Assembly (NCBI GenBank): GCA_018654255.1
Contig: JABILX010000004.1
Span: forward strand, 202,083-266,082
Length of the DNA stretch: 64,000 nucleotides
Origin: Candidatus Peregrinibacteria bacterium
GTDB lineage: Bacteria > Patescibacteriota > Gracilibacteria > UBA1369 > LOWO2-01-FULL-3
Direction: 5' to 3'
Made by a program: the position numbers and the translations under genes. This document shows positions 26,193 through 35,097 of the stretch, piece by piece. The notes under the pieces were generated by a model. That model saw only the letters and a list, made by a program, of their open reading frames with translations, was not told the origin of the DNA and made no database searches. How positions within the stretch are numbered: the first letter of the stretch is position 1; every line of letters starts with the position of its first letter.

Positions 26193-26552
26193 GGCAAAGT
26201 AAAATTCCATCAAAACCGCAGCAGCTATCAAAAGACCTCCCGACCACCAGGTTAGAACATTTAACATAAGAAGAATTAAACAACTAACGGATATTAAACT
26301 CAAAATAACTCCCTGCCTCAATGAGATATTTATATGCAAATAAAAAATCTCATTTCTATAAAGCCAAATACGAAAAAAATATCCAAACAAAGTAAACGTA
26401 CAGCTCAAGGCAATAAGTAAGCTTAGATAGAAAAAAGCCAAAGCCACAGAAGTAGATTCATAAGGATTGAATTTGAATATAACCGTAATAAAAGCTATCC
26501 AAGCAAGAACACCAGCCAAAAGCAAAATCAATAAATAATTTTTATGCACCAT
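26175..26552 (-). CDS. Integral membrane protein, 125 aa
   Basis: Four predicted membrane helices fill almost the whole protein (near residues 6-26, 36-60, 80-98, 102-118), with little loop sequence. No family recognised. Its start overlaps the end of the uracil-DNA glycosylase gene by 11 nt, so it is the last gene of that operon. Confidence 0.6.
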   Translation of the reverse strand: MVHKNYLLILLLAGVLAWIAFITVIFKFNPYESTSVALAFFYLSLLIALSCTFTLFGYFFRIWLYRNEIFYLHINISLRQGVILSLISVSCLILLMLNVLTWWSGGLLIAAAVLMEFYFASREEF

Positions 26553-27126
26553 TTTTTTGTTGTGATAGTTTTTTTAAAACCTTAGGAATCACTTTGAAAT
26601 CCTCCAAAAGAACATCCCTTTTTCTTGGATCGTACAAAGCCGCCGCAGGATGATAGAGAGGAATATAAACTTGTTTTTCAGACCATATCCCTTTGTACAC
26701 TTTTGGACAACCGTGAGCCTCTGAAATCTTCAAGTCAGGAAGAAACCTACCCATAGAGTGTCTTCCCAGAGTAACAATAACCAAAGGCTTTATAGCTTTT
26801 ATTTGTCTCGTCAAATAAGACCAACACGTACTTATCTCTTCGGGGAAAGGATCTCTATTCTCGGGAGGTCTGCACTTAACAACATTAGTTATATAAACAT
26901 CCTCTCGAGTCAAACCAATACTTTCTATCAAAGTAGTCAAAAATTTGCCAGCCGCCCCAACAAAAGGCTTCCCTTGCAAGTCCTCGTCCTTACCGGGACC
27001 TTCCCCAATAAAAAGTATGCTAGCCTTCTCGTGCCCATAACCAGGAACCACGTTAGTACGACCAGTACAAAGCTGACACTTATTACACGCCCCTATTTCC
27101 TTATAAATCTTATCCAAATCACTCAT
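26542..27126 (-). CDS. udg: Uracil-DNA glycosylase, family 4 (iron-sulfur)
   Basis: 194 aa. Family-4 UDGs remove uracil from DNA and hold a 4Fe-4S cluster. N-terminal cysteines (ACNKCQLCTGRTNVVPG), the catalytic-region motif GEGPGKDEDLQGKPFVGAAGKFL, TNVVKCRPPENRDP (third Cys), CWSYL (fourth Cys) and the HPAAALYDPRKR segment are all present. The start overlaps the stop of the upstream membrane protein gene by 8 nt. Confidence 0.95.
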   Translation of the reverse strand: MSDLDKIYKEIGACNKCQLCTGRTNVVPGYGHEKASILFIGEGPGKDEDLQGKPFVGAAGKFLTTLIESIGLTREDVYITNVVKCRPPENRDPFPEEISTCWSYLTRQIKAIKPLVIVTLGRHSMGRFLPDLKISEAHGCPKVYKGIWSEKQVYIPLYHPAAALYDPRKRDVLLEDFKVIPKVLKKLSQQKNGA

Positions 27127-28096
27127 GTTCGTGATGTTTTAATAAAAGACCAAATACATAGATCGAAAGACCTATTATGAATATTACAGCGCTATACATC
27201 AACGCCTTAGTCGCCAATAAACCAAAGAAATCACTCAAGAAATACATAACAGACTGCACCTGCTCAGTATTAAAACCATCTCCAGCTTTTTCACTCGTCG
27301 CCATGCTACTAATAAATTTCGGAGCCTGATACAACGCCATAAAAATAAACCCAGTGAAAATAGCACTAGATATCAAAGGTTTTCCAATCCATCTAATAAC
27401 TCTATGCAAAGGTTTCAAAATAATCAGAGAAATAACAATAAGTAACAAAATTTGAACCATGAAAATTCCCCACCAAACGGTCCACAAAAAGTCTTTATTC
27501 AATTCATATCCAGCAAAGAGATGTAAATCCCCTTCGTGCAACTCAAGAACGGTCAACTTTGAAGGAATATCGTCCAAAATCTGAGTATTTAATACTTGAG
27601 TAACCTGGTTTTTAAAGTCCTCCTCTGGAACACCATCTGGAATACAGAAATTTTCTTCACTAGGAACAACCCCACCCTCACAAGGGGGAATAGTGTCAAA
27701 CAAATATGAAGAAAGAGTTCCAACAAAGTTCGGCAGTTTATCAACGACCCCAGAAAAATCCACCTCTATCACGGCAACACCATTTTCATCAAATTCAGGC
27801 TCAACCAAATTTTCAACAAAAGGAACCAAAATGCTCTCAAAATCTTCAGCAGTTATATTCTCTCTCAAAACTTTCTCGAAATCGGCCTCAGAGAATTTGA
27901 CTTCAATGTCTCCTTGAGAATCAACAACAGAAGTTGTAACCACGTCAACAGACGCTTCATACAAACTTTCAGACAAAGACCCCTCATAAAAGTCTACATT
28001 CAGCAGAGTATTTAACAACAAAAACAACACGAAAGAAGCGAAGAAAACTATACTAAAAATAATTGCAATCAAACCTGCAAAAATTGATCTCACCAT
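27119..28096 (-). CDS. Membrane protein with large extracytoplasmic domain, 325 aa
   Basis: One N-terminal membrane helix (residues about 7-31), an acidic extracytoplasmic domain of about 160 residues, then three C-terminal membrane helices (about 206-228, 240-260 and 293-317). The outer domain has a pair of cysteines (PPCEGGVVPSEENFC) that may form a disulfide. No family recognised. It is the first gene of the operon that continues with udg. Confidence 0.6.
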   Translation of the reverse strand: MVRSIFAGLIAIIFSIVFFASFVLFLLLNTLLNVDFYEGSLSESLYEASVDVVTTSVVDSQGDIEVKFSEADFEKVLRENITAEDFESILVPFVENLVEPEFDENGVAVIEVDFSGVVDKLPNFVGTLSSYLFDTIPPCEGGVVPSEENFCIPDGVPEEDFKNQVTQVLNTQILDDIPSKLTVLELHEGDLHLFAGYELNKDFLWTVWWGIFMVQILLLIVISLIILKPLHRVIRWIGKPLISSAIFTGFIFMALYQAPKFISSMATSEKAGDGFNTEQVQSVMYFLSDFFGLLATKALMYSAVIFIIGLSIYVFGLLLKHHEHE

Positions 28097-28142
28097 TAGG
28101 AGGAGGGTTAAAAAAACTCAAGCACAAATTTAACACAAGGTC

Positions 28143-29090
28143 TTACAAATTGAAAGAAGCTTTGTCCATTGTAAAACCAGCCGCCTTAGGATGGCCACCA
28201 CCGCCATATTTTTTGGCAATCTCCGATAAATCAACATTATCCTTTCTAGTTCTAAAAGATCCTTTCACGTTTTTCCGGTCCTCCTGAACAAGCAACGCAA
28301 AATCAACACCAGGCACCATATTTAGATAATCAACCGCACCAGAAAGTTGATCCACACGACCATCATCTCCCTTTGCCTCTTCCTCAGTAATGACCGAACA
28401 AATGAAGTTGTCTTTCGTAATTTCAGCTTTTGAAAAAGCCTTCCCAAGCAACTTCAATGAAGAAAGAGTATTAGTTTTGAAAAGTGCCTTAATAATTGGA
28501 GCAACTTTCGCACCCCTACGAAGTAATTCAGCCGCAACTTGATACACCTCCAAAGAAGTATTAGAATGCATGAAACTTCCAGTATCATTGTATATACCAG
28601 TCAACAAACAAGTAGCAATATCGGGAGTAATATTGGTATCAATATATGAGAAAATCTTAAAAATTATCATTGTTGCAGACGCACTCTCTGTCTCAACTAT
28701 ATTTAGATGTCCAAACATATCGTTCGAAGCATGATGATCTATATTTACAATAAAAGGTTTTTTGTTTGGATTATTGAAAGATAGTATTTCAGGATATTTT
28801 TCATGGAAATCAGTCATATAGTGAGCTCCACAATCCACAAGCATAACCAAATCATAGTTATTTGGATCAATATTTTTCTTAACATCCTCGACGTGAGGCA
28901 AGAAAGAATACTTTCTAGTTGGCTTATCAACACATCCAAGATCAGTCTTCTTCCCCATCTTGTCCAACCAAATTTTCACAGCACACATTGACCCAAGTGC
29001 ATCCCCATCTGGCTTCCTATGGCCAACAACAAGGATATCTTGCGCCTTTTTTACTTCTTTAAATAATTGTTCATACTCTAAATTTTGCAT
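28143..29090 (-). CDS. nrnA: DHH-family phosphoesterase (NrnA-like)
   Basis: 315 aa. NrnA-type DHH/DHHA1 proteins degrade 2-5 nt RNA fragments, pAp or cyclic dinucleotide products. Visible are HRKPDGDALGSM, VDCGAH, NIDHHASNDMFG (the DHH motif) and the DHHA1 C-terminal KGSFRTRKDNVDL...YGGGGHPKAAGF. Length and motif order match NrnA. TATAAT lies seven nt before the ATG. It is divergent from fmt. Confidence 0.9.
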   Translation of the reverse strand: MQNLEYEQLFKEVKKAQDILVVGHRKPDGDALGSMCAVKIWLDKMGKKTDLGCVDKPTRKYSFLPHVEDVKKNIDPNNYDLVMLVDCGAHYMTDFHEKYPEILSFNNPNKKPFIVNIDHHASNDMFGHLNIVETESASATMIIFKIFSYIDTNITPDIATCLLTGIYNDTGSFMHSNTSLEVYQVAAELLRRGAKVAPIIKALFKTNTLSSLKLLGKAFSKAEITKDNFICSVITEEEAKGDDGRVDQLSGAVDYLNMVPGVDFALLVQEDRKNVKGSFRTRKDNVDLSEIAKKYGGGGHPKAAGFTMDKASFNL

Positions 29091-29097
29091 AGGCGAT

Positions 29098-29125
29098 ATT
29101 ATACGTTATTCTAAGAATAAATCAA
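29098..29125 (-). promoter_or_regulatory. Promoter of the nrnA-like gene
   Basis: TTGATT (29120-29125), 16-nt spacer, TATAAT (29098-29103), seven nt to the ATG at 29090: leaderless arrangement. Confidence 0.65.
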
Positions 29126-29149
29126 GTGTTATTAACTCAAAGCTTGTTG

Positions 29150-29155
29150 TATATT
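29150..29155 (+). promoter_or_regulatory. -10 box of fmt
   Basis: TATATT six nt before the fmt ATG at 29162. The -35 is weak. A start site seven nt downstream would be the A of the ATG. Confidence 0.5.
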
Positions 29156-29161
29156 TCTTTC

Positions 29162-30076
29162 ATGAGAATTTCATACTTTGGAACACCATCATTTGCAGTC
29201 CCAATACTAGAGTCACTATACAATGACGATAGCATCAAAATCACCTCGGTTGTGACCCAGCCAGACAAACCTGGGAATAGGAATAAAATCACTCCTCCTC
29301 CAGTCAAAATAATGGCTCAAGAGTTGGGAGTAAAAATTCATCAACCAAACAAGATTGACGCTGATTTCATAGAAGAGCTCGAAGAAGAATCTCCTGACGC
29401 AATAGTGGTAGTGGCTTATGGTGAAATCATACCTGAAGAATTATTGGATTTGCCAACTTTTGGCTGCATAAACGTTCATCCATCACTACTCCCAAAATAC
29501 AGAGGAGCATCCCCTATTCAGGAAGCTATTTTGAATGGAGACACAGAAACAGGAGTCTCAATAATGAAACTAGATGAAGAGTTGGATCACGGACCTATTA
29601 TTTTGATAAAAAGAGTCGAAATTTCAGAAGACGAAAACACAGAGAAATTGTCAGCAAAGCTAGCAATAATAGCGGCCGAAATACTACCAATGGCCTTACA
29701 AGACATAGAAGATGAATTCCTAACACCAATTCCACAAGAACACAACAAGGCAACTTTCTGTTCTAAAATCACAAAACAAGACGGAGAAATAGACTGGAAG
29801 AAAACAGGAAAAGAAATATTAAACCAAGTAAGAGCATTAAACCCATGGCCATCAACCTACACAATTCTAAAAGACAAAAGAGTGAAAATATCAGAAATTG
29901 AAATCACAAAAGAAGAAGCATTAGAAAAGCCAGGAACAATAAAAAACTTAGACAAAGATAACTTTGGATTTTATTCTAAAGACTCACTGATAATCCCAAA
30001 AAAACTTCAAGTAGAAGGAAAATCGGAAATGACAACAAAAGAATTCCTAAACGGATACAAAAACCTTCTCGACTAA
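29162..30076 (+). CDS. fmt: Methionyl-tRNA formyltransferase
   Basis: 304 aa, normal length. Fmt formylates initiator Met-tRNA using 10-formyl-THF. ISYFGTPSFAVPILESL, VTQPDKPGNRNK, NVHPSLLPKYRGASPIQEAILNGD (catalytic Asn/His) and the LDHGPI segment are diagnostic, followed by the C-terminal OB domain (VRALNPWPSTYTIL). Start at ATG 29162 opens on the conserved MRISYFGTPSFA. Formyl donors link it to fthC and glyA at 53.5-55.3 kb. Confidence 0.97.
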   Translation: MRISYFGTPSFAVPILESLYNDDSIKITSVVTQPDKPGNRNKITPPPVKIMAQELGVKIHQPNKIDADFIEELEEESPDAIVVVAYGEIIPEELLDLPTFGCINVHPSLLPKYRGASPIQEAILNGDTETGVSIMKLDEELDHGPIILIKRVEISEDENTEKLSAKLAIIAAEILPMALQDIEDEFLTPIPQEHNKATFCSKITKQDGEIDWKKTGKEILNQVRALNPWPSTYTILKDKRVKISEIEITKEEALEKPGTIKNLDKDNFGFYSKDSLIIPKKLQVEGKSEMTTKEFLNGYKNLLD

Positions 30077-30079
30077 TAT

Positions 30080-31522
30080 TTATTCCTCCACACTCTCTAC
30101 GGGAGCAACATAGTCTGGATCAATAGGAACTATGACTCCGCCCTTTGGAAGTGAATCGGAAACCCTGTCTTCAACAGCATTCAAAGCACTACCGATAGGG
30201 GTGCCTGAATTTATAGAACTAATCGCTGCATCCATCATCTCTCTAAATAATAAATAATCAACAACAGGAAAGGTTTCTGCGTAACCAACTTGTTTAGCAA
30301 ACGTCCCATATAAAGGATCATTCGACTGGTCAGGTATCAGACTCCTAAGACTAGTTGGTCTGTGAGTAGCATCGAAATATGTGGTAGCGTTATTTGGAGT
30401 AGACAAAAATGTCAAAAATTTCCAAGCAGTATCCGGATACTCAGTATTTCTAGAAACACCAAACGCAAAATACTCAGCATAAGTATCCCTCTTCTCAGTA
30501 GAAACAGTTGGATCCTCAATCTGTGGCATTGGAGCCGAAGCTATTGCATCAATATCGATAACATCAACTTTGTCAGTCCTGAGATTGCCCCTTTCAGAAA
30601 GAATTTCTGCATACGTACTCGCATAACCAAAAATCATCGAAACTTCTCCAGCCACAAATGCAGAAATATCTCCTTTGTCATAATTTGCAGCTTGATCCTC
30701 ATTCCAAGAATAATATTTTTGAGAACTATCCGCGAAACTAGTAAACAAAGTAACAGCATCCGTAGAAGGCCTGCTACCACCAGAAGTATATGAAGAGAAA
30801 GTAGCCTTAGACATAGTCTCGTCGTAAAAAACATCTCCATATTGGATCATCATAGCAAACAACACATCCAACGCATTAGAAACGTTCTCAGTCACACCTA
30901 GAGCTATACCAGACACCTCAAACGAGTTAGATGAGTTACTCTCTTTGGTAAGCAAGTAAACATCGTTTTTTATACCATCCCAAGTAGACGAAGGTTTTCC
31001 TCTGGTAGGAATAGAGTCTTCAAAATGATCTTTGTTGTAATAAATTCCAAGAGTATCAACGTACAAAGGTAAACCATAAACCTGTTCAACTCCATCATTA
31101 TCAGGAGTTATCAGATCATTAGCAGCAGCCTCTACAAAAATAGTCCGAAAAGCCGTAGGATTTCCCTCGGAAGCTGGCATAGCAGATAATTTTTTCCTAT
31201 TTTTTATAAACCACGAATTAGGCATCGCAAATATATCTGGCCCCTCCCCTTCAGCAAGCTCATTCAAGATTCTTTTTTCATATTCTTCGAAATCATCAAA
31301 TCGATAATATTCAATCCTAACGTAAGGGTTTTCTTTGAAGTATTCTTGGATCATGGGCTCAAAAACATCTTCGGCATCATACATATTGTAGATAACGAGA
31401 CTCTTTTCAGTGTTGTCGACAGGAGGTGGCAATTCCTTTTTTCTAAGGAGAGAACACGATGTTGAAAATAAAAGAATCGACACGAGAGTAATAGTAAAGA
31501 AGGTTTTTTTGCTATTGAACAT
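30080..31522 (-). CDS. Extracellular solute-binding lipoprotein (sugar ABC type, SBP family 1)
   Basis: 480 aa. A lipoprotein signal (ILLFSTSC, lipidated Cys about residue 23) is followed by a family-1 solute-binding fold: YFKENPYVRIEYYRFD, GPDIFAMPNSWF, VYGLPLYVDTLGIYYNKDHF, VAGEVSMIFGYAS and DTAWKFLTFLSTPNNA. These proteins deliver sugars to ABC permeases, but no permease or ATPase gene is nearby. The frame is open to an ATG at 31552, but a TATAAT box overlaps that codon, so I start at 31522. It converges on fmt with three nt between stops. Confidence 0.88.
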   Translation of the reverse strand: MFNSKKTFFTITLVSILLFSTSCSLLRKKELPPPVDNTEKSLVIYNMYDAEDVFEPMIQEYFKENPYVRIEYYRFDDFEEYEKRILNELAEGEGPDIFAMPNSWFIKNRKKLSAMPASEGNPTAFRTIFVEAAANDLITPDNDGVEQVYGLPLYVDTLGIYYNKDHFEDSIPTRGKPSSTWDGIKNDVYLLTKESNSSNSFEVSGIALGVTENVSNALDVLFAMMIQYGDVFYDETMSKATFSSYTSGGSRPSTDAVTLFTSFADSSQKYYSWNEDQAANYDKGDISAFVAGEVSMIFGYASTYAEILSERGNLRTDKVDVIDIDAIASAPMPQIEDPTVSTEKRDTYAEYFAFGVSRNTEYPDTAWKFLTFLSTPNNATTYFDATHRPTSLRSLIPDQSNDPLYGTFAKQVGYAETFPVVDYLLFREMMDAAISSINSGTPIGSALNAVEDRVSDSLPKGGVIVPIDPDYVAPVESVEE

Positions 31523-31531
31523 AGGGCTTGA

Positions 31532-31556
31532 GGTTAAGAAAGTCTTAACCATTATA
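31532..31556 (-). promoter_or_regulatory. -10 box and inverted repeat before the sugar-binding lipoprotein gene
   Basis: A perfect TATAAT (31551-31556) is followed immediately by the inverted repeat GGTTAAG-ACTTT-CTTAACC (31532-31550), which covers the predicted start site. It could be an operator or a leader hairpin. No good -35 is seen. Confidence 0.5.
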
Positions 31557-31586
31557 GGAAAACCACCTCCTGTAGTCTAGAAGAAT

Positions 31587-31985
31587 CTATTTTTCTTTCT
31601 CATTTTTATCTTCAGAAACGTTTTTTATATTAACTTCAATTCCATCTTTTTTCCTCTTATAAACGAGAACATTAAGCTCATCCAGAACAATTTCTGTCCC
31701 GTAATGTTTTTTTCCATCCTTGTCTTCATACGAATTATTTTGTAGACGACCTTCGATATAAACCGGACTCCCTTTCACTAAATGTTGAGCACAAATATCC
31801 GCCAACTTCCTCCACGCAATAACTTTGTGGTAGTCGACAGATTCTTTTTTCTCACCATCGCTAGTTATCCAGTCACGATTTGTCGCCACCGGGAAATAAG
31901 CAACCGCAATACCAGAGGATGTTTTTTTCAACTCCGGATCAGCGGCCAGATGCCCAATTAGCATCGTTTTGTTCAGACTTCTCAT
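31587..31985 (-). CDS. ssb: Single-stranded DNA-binding protein
   Basis: 132 aa. OB-fold SSB with LNKTMLIGHLAADPELKKTSSG, FPVATNRDW, DYHKVIAWRKLADICAQHLVKGSPVYIEGRL and DKDGKKHYGTEIV, all family hallmarks. The C-terminal tail is short and ends SEDKNEKEK, without the acidic DDDIPF-like tip that recruits partner proteins in most bacteria. The frame extends upstream to 32021; I start at MRSLNKTML where the family begins. This may be one of several SSB paralogues. Confidence 0.92.
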   Translation of the reverse strand: MRSLNKTMLIGHLAADPELKKTSSGIAVAYFPVATNRDWITSDGEKKESVDYHKVIAWRKLADICAQHLVKGSPVYIEGRLQNNSYEDKDGKKHYGTEIVLDELNVLVYKRKKDGIEVNIKNVSEDKNEKEK

Positions 31986-32122
31986 CTTTTTTTGGTTAAA
32001 AATATTTACGCATATATTCATACATCACCAACCTTAAAGATTACTTAATTTTAATTTAAATTTTTCTTACAATTATCTAAAATTTAAGTTACAATTCTGC
32101 ACCAGCCCAATAATCAAAATAA

Positions 32123-32719
32123 ATGTTCACTGGAATCATCCAAACAATCGGAAAAATTAAAAAATTAGAAGATGACGGCAAAACAACGACATTGACTATC
32201 GAAGCCAAAGATATTTTCAAAAACAAACGCATTGGATCATCAATCGCAGTAGATGGAGTCTGTTTAACAATAGTAAAAAAAGACTCAGATTCAGCACAAT
32301 TCAACCTGATGAACACGACCCTTCAAGCAACAAAACTAAAAGATATCAAAGAAGGAAATACCGTCAATTTGGAACCGTCACTTACTTTTGGACAAGGATT
32401 GGATGGACATCTGGTTCAAGGTCACGTCGACACAACAGGAGAGGCAATAAATGTGAACAAATCAAGCAACCAAACCATTCTTCGCATCACTTATCCAAAA
32501 TCATTCCGACAACTACTTTCGAACAAAGGATCTGTAACATTAAATGGAGTTAGTTTGACGATAAGTAACCTTAGTTCTGACTTTTTTGAAGTCAGTCTAG
32601 TTGACCACACATTAGAAATAACAAACTTGTCAGAAATAAAGGTTGGAGATAAAGTTAACTTAGAGTTTGACGCTATTGCAAAATATTTAAAATCATTACT
32701 AGAAGCACGTGGAAATTAA
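32123..32719 (+). CDS. ribE: Riboflavin synthase
   Basis: 198 aa. The enzyme dismutates two lumazine molecules to riboflavin. Both lumazine-binding repeats are present: MFTGIIQTIGKIKKL...SSIAVDGVCLTI...LQGLDGHLVQGHVD-like in the first, and KGSVTLNGVSLTI...HTLEITNL in the second. The sequence here reads GQGLDGHLVQGHVD. It overlaps ribH by 11 nt. No ribBA or ribD is in the window, and no FMN riboswitch lies upstream. Confidence 0.95.
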   Translation: MFTGIIQTIGKIKKLEDDGKTTTLTIEAKDIFKNKRIGSSIAVDGVCLTIVKKDSDSAQFNLMNTTLQATKLKDIKEGNTVNLEPSLTFGQGLDGHLVQGHVDTTGEAINVNKSSNQTILRITYPKSFRQLLSNKGSVTLNGVSLTISNLSSDFFEVSLVDHTLEITNLSEIKVGDKVNLEFDAIAKYLKSLLEARGN

Positions 32720-33170
32720 AAGCAAAACAAAACCAAGTATTCCAGGAGGAGAAGACCTAAACATCCTCGTTATCCTCCCCTATTTCAATGAAACAATAGG
32801 GCTTGAGCTTTATCAAAACACAGAAGAAACACTCCTTCAAAATGGAGTGAAAAAGAAAAATATAAAACTTTTGCGCATACCAGGAGCATTCGAACTTCCG
32901 TACGCAGCACAGAATGAAATTAAAAGATCAAGTCCAGATGCAGTAATAGCACTAGGAGTTGTAATAAAAGGAGAAACCGACCACTACGACCAAGTCTGTG
33001 ACCAAACTTTCCGAGGACTCATGGATGTACAACTCAAACTAGAGACACCAATCATCTTCGGCATACTGACTTGCAACACAAAAAAACAAGCAGAAAACAG
33101 AGCCTCAAGCAAAGGACTCAATAAAGGAAAGTCATATGCACTAGCAGCATTGATTCAGGCAAATTTATAA
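32709..33170 (+). CDS. ribH: 6,7-dimethyl-8-ribityllumazine synthase
   Basis: 153 aa. It condenses the pyrimidine intermediate with dihydroxybutanone phosphate. The motifs IPGAFELPYAAQ, ALGVVIKGETDHYDQVCD (catalytic His region), FGILTCNTKKQAENR and KGKSYALAAL are diagnostic. The only suitable start is a GTG inside the end of ribE, so it is probably made by translational coupling. pgk follows after 14 nt. Confidence 0.95.
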   Translation: MEIKSKTKPSIPGGEDLNILVILPYFNETIGLELYQNTEETLLQNGVKKKNIKLLRIPGAFELPYAAQNEIKRSSPDAVIALGVVIKGETDHYDQVCDQTFRGLMDVQLKLETPIIFGILTCNTKKQAENRASSKGLNKGKSYALAALIQANL

Positions 33171-33184
33171 TAACCTCATAAATT

Positions 33185-34387
33185 ATGAATCTAAAAACAA
33201 TTAAAGACCTAGAAGACATCCAAGGTAAGCGCATCTTACTCCGAGTAGATTTCAACACACCACTTACAGAACCAGACGAAAATGGATACAGAGAAGTTGC
33301 TGACGACACTCGTATTCGAGAAGCTTTGCCAACAATCAATTACCTGTTGGAAAAAGAGGTCAAACTAATAATAATAAGCCACCTTGGTCGACCAAAAGGA
33401 AAAGTCGTCGATGAATTACGTCTCGACCCAGTAGCAAGAGCACTAGAAAGTCTTCTGGAAAAACCAGTCAAAAAGATTGACGCAATAACAAGTGACACGG
33501 TTCACAAAGAAGTTGAAGAGATGAAAGCCGGAGACATTTTGATGCTAGAAAATATAAGATTCCGAGAGGAAGAAGAAAACTGCGACATGCAATACACAAA
33601 AGAACTCTCTACGTTAGGAGATGTTTTTGTAAACGATGCATTTGGGACCGCTCACCGCAAACACGCATCAACAGCTGGATTAGCAGAATACATCCCAGCA
33701 TACGCAGGGCTATTGATGGAAAAAGAAATAGAAGAATTAAGCAAAGTTTTAGACAACCCGGGACATCCATTGACAATCATATTTGGTGGAGCAAAAATGG
33801 ACTCAAAGATAGGTGTAATAAAAAACTTCATAGGCAAAGCAGATCACATCCTAGTAGCAGGCGGAATTGGAAATACATTCCTAACAGCATCAGGTCACAA
33901 CTTAGGAGAATCTCTGGCTCAACACGATATGGTTGAACTCGCACAAGAAATAATGATGGACTGCCAAGAATATAAAACCAAAATCATTCTCCCTCATGAC
34001 CTCGTAGCTGCAGATGACTGCACAGATGACACGGAAACTGCAAACGTAGGAGTAGAAGATTTTGTTGGAGATATGAAAGCTTTTGATCTCGGAAAATGGA
34101 GCGCAGAAAAATTCTGCAACATGATAGTAGACTCAAAAACAGTAATCTGGAATGGTCCAGTAGGAGTATTTGAAAAGAAACCGTTCCAAGAAGGATCTCG
34201 TACGATAGCAGAATGTATCGCAAAAAGTGATGTTACCTCAATAATAGGAGGCGGAGACACTATAAATGCAATAAAATCATTCAACATACCAGCAGATTCA
34301 TTCACTCACATCTCTACCGGCGGAGGTGCATCCCTAGAATTCCTAGAAGGAAAAATGCTTCCAGGTATTAAGCCGTTATTAGATTAA
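33185..34387 (+). CDS. pgk: Phosphoglycerate kinase
   Basis: 400 aa. The glycolytic enzyme that makes ATP from 1,3-bisphosphoglycerate. LLRVDFNTPL, HLGRPKGK, LMLENIRFREEEENCD, FVNDAFGTAHRKHAST, FGGAKMDSKIGVI, NGPVGVFEKKPF and the C-terminal GGGDTINAIKSF...HISTGGGASLEFLEGK cover both lobes. It is the last gene of the ribE-ribH-pgk run. The stop overlaps the convergent PAP2-like gene by 4 nt. Confidence 0.98.
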   Translation: MNLKTIKDLEDIQGKRILLRVDFNTPLTEPDENGYREVADDTRIREALPTINYLLEKEVKLIIISHLGRPKGKVVDELRLDPVARALESLLEKPVKKIDAITSDTVHKEVEEMKAGDILMLENIRFREEEENCDMQYTKELSTLGDVFVNDAFGTAHRKHASTAGLAEYIPAYAGLLMEKEIEELSKVLDNPGHPLTIIFGGAKMDSKIGVIKNFIGKADHILVAGGIGNTFLTASGHNLGESLAQHDMVELAQEIMMDCQEYKTKIILPHDLVAADDCTDDTETANVGVEDFVGDMKAFDLGKWSAEKFCNMIVDSKTVIWNGPVGVFEKKPFQEGSRTIAECIAKSDVTSIIGGGDTINAIKSFNIPADSFTHISTGGGASLEFLEGKMLPGIKPLLD

Positions 34388-35097
34388 GCACCAATCTTAA
34401 CCTCACCATTTCTTTTCAAAATTCTTTTGAATCTGGTGTTCCACTTATGAAAAATTTTGTCAGACAAAGCATAGATACCATAAGTGATAAAGAAAGATGC
34501 AAAAACATCGATCGAATAATGAACATGCATAAGTAAGACGGTCACAGCCATAACTCCAGATCCAATCAAACAGAACCATCTAAACTTATAAGCCCTAAAG
34601 ATAAGAGCAGCCAAGAAGGTGTTTCCAACATGCCCTGAGAAGAAAAGATCATTATAAAAAGCATATCTATCAAAAAGCCCATCTCCTGTTAACAATTCAG
34701 GACTCTGAAGATATAACATTCCCTCAGGAGGCCCCAGGTGAGTCATAACTATAAAAGCAGCCCGAACCAAAGCAAACAAACCATAAGTCTTCAAAGCCCA
34801 AGGCGCCAATTCAGGTCTCACAGCAAGAGCATAAAACGCAACCGGAATCAAAAAGAACCAAACTCCCCAGGTAAACAAGAACGACAAATTATAAGTAGGA
34901 ATATTATCCAAAATGATATCCCCAACAGTTACAACCTGAAACATCTGATCATTATATTGAGCCGCAGATATCAAAACATATTGTCCAAAAAAGAAGAGAA
35001 CAACACTAAACAAAAATGAGATTCTAAAACTTCTGTCTTTAAACAAAACAGACCATTTCTCATTTAAATCATTTCTAAATTTTTTGATTTTATTCAT
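34384..35097 (-). CDS. PAP2-superfamily membrane phosphatase (PAP2_C/sphingomyelin synthase-like)
   Basis: 237 aa with about six membrane helices. The C-terminal half has the PAP2_C pattern: NDLFFSGHVGNTFLAALI (first catalytic His) and LMHVHYSIDVFASFFITYGIY (second His and Asp). Members act on lipid phosphates or swap phospholipid headgroups. Substrate is unknown. The start overlaps the end of the 155-aa gene by 8 nt. Confidence 0.75.
   Translation of the reverse strand: MNKIKKFRNDLNEKWSVLFKDRSFRISFLFSVVLFFFGQYVLISAAQYNDQMFQVVTVGDIILDNIPTYNLSFLFTWGVWFFLIPVAFYALAVRPELAPWALKTYGLFALVRAAFIVMTHLGPPEGMLYLQSPELLTGDGLFDRYAFYNDLFFSGHVGNTFLAALIFRAYKFRWFCLIGSGVMAVTVLLMHVHYSIDVFASFFITYGIYALSDKIFHKWNTRFKRILKRNGEVKIGA

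Noticed and set aside
31550..31571. AGGAGG at 31566-31571 as the ribosome site for an ATG at 31552
   Set aside because: Spacing of 13 nt is long and TATAAT overlaps that ATG; the ATG at 31522 gives a proper lipoprotein signal. Not fully excluded.
32022..32122. FMN riboswitch before ribE
   Set aside because: The region is A/T-rich and contains none of the conserved RFN-element sequence.
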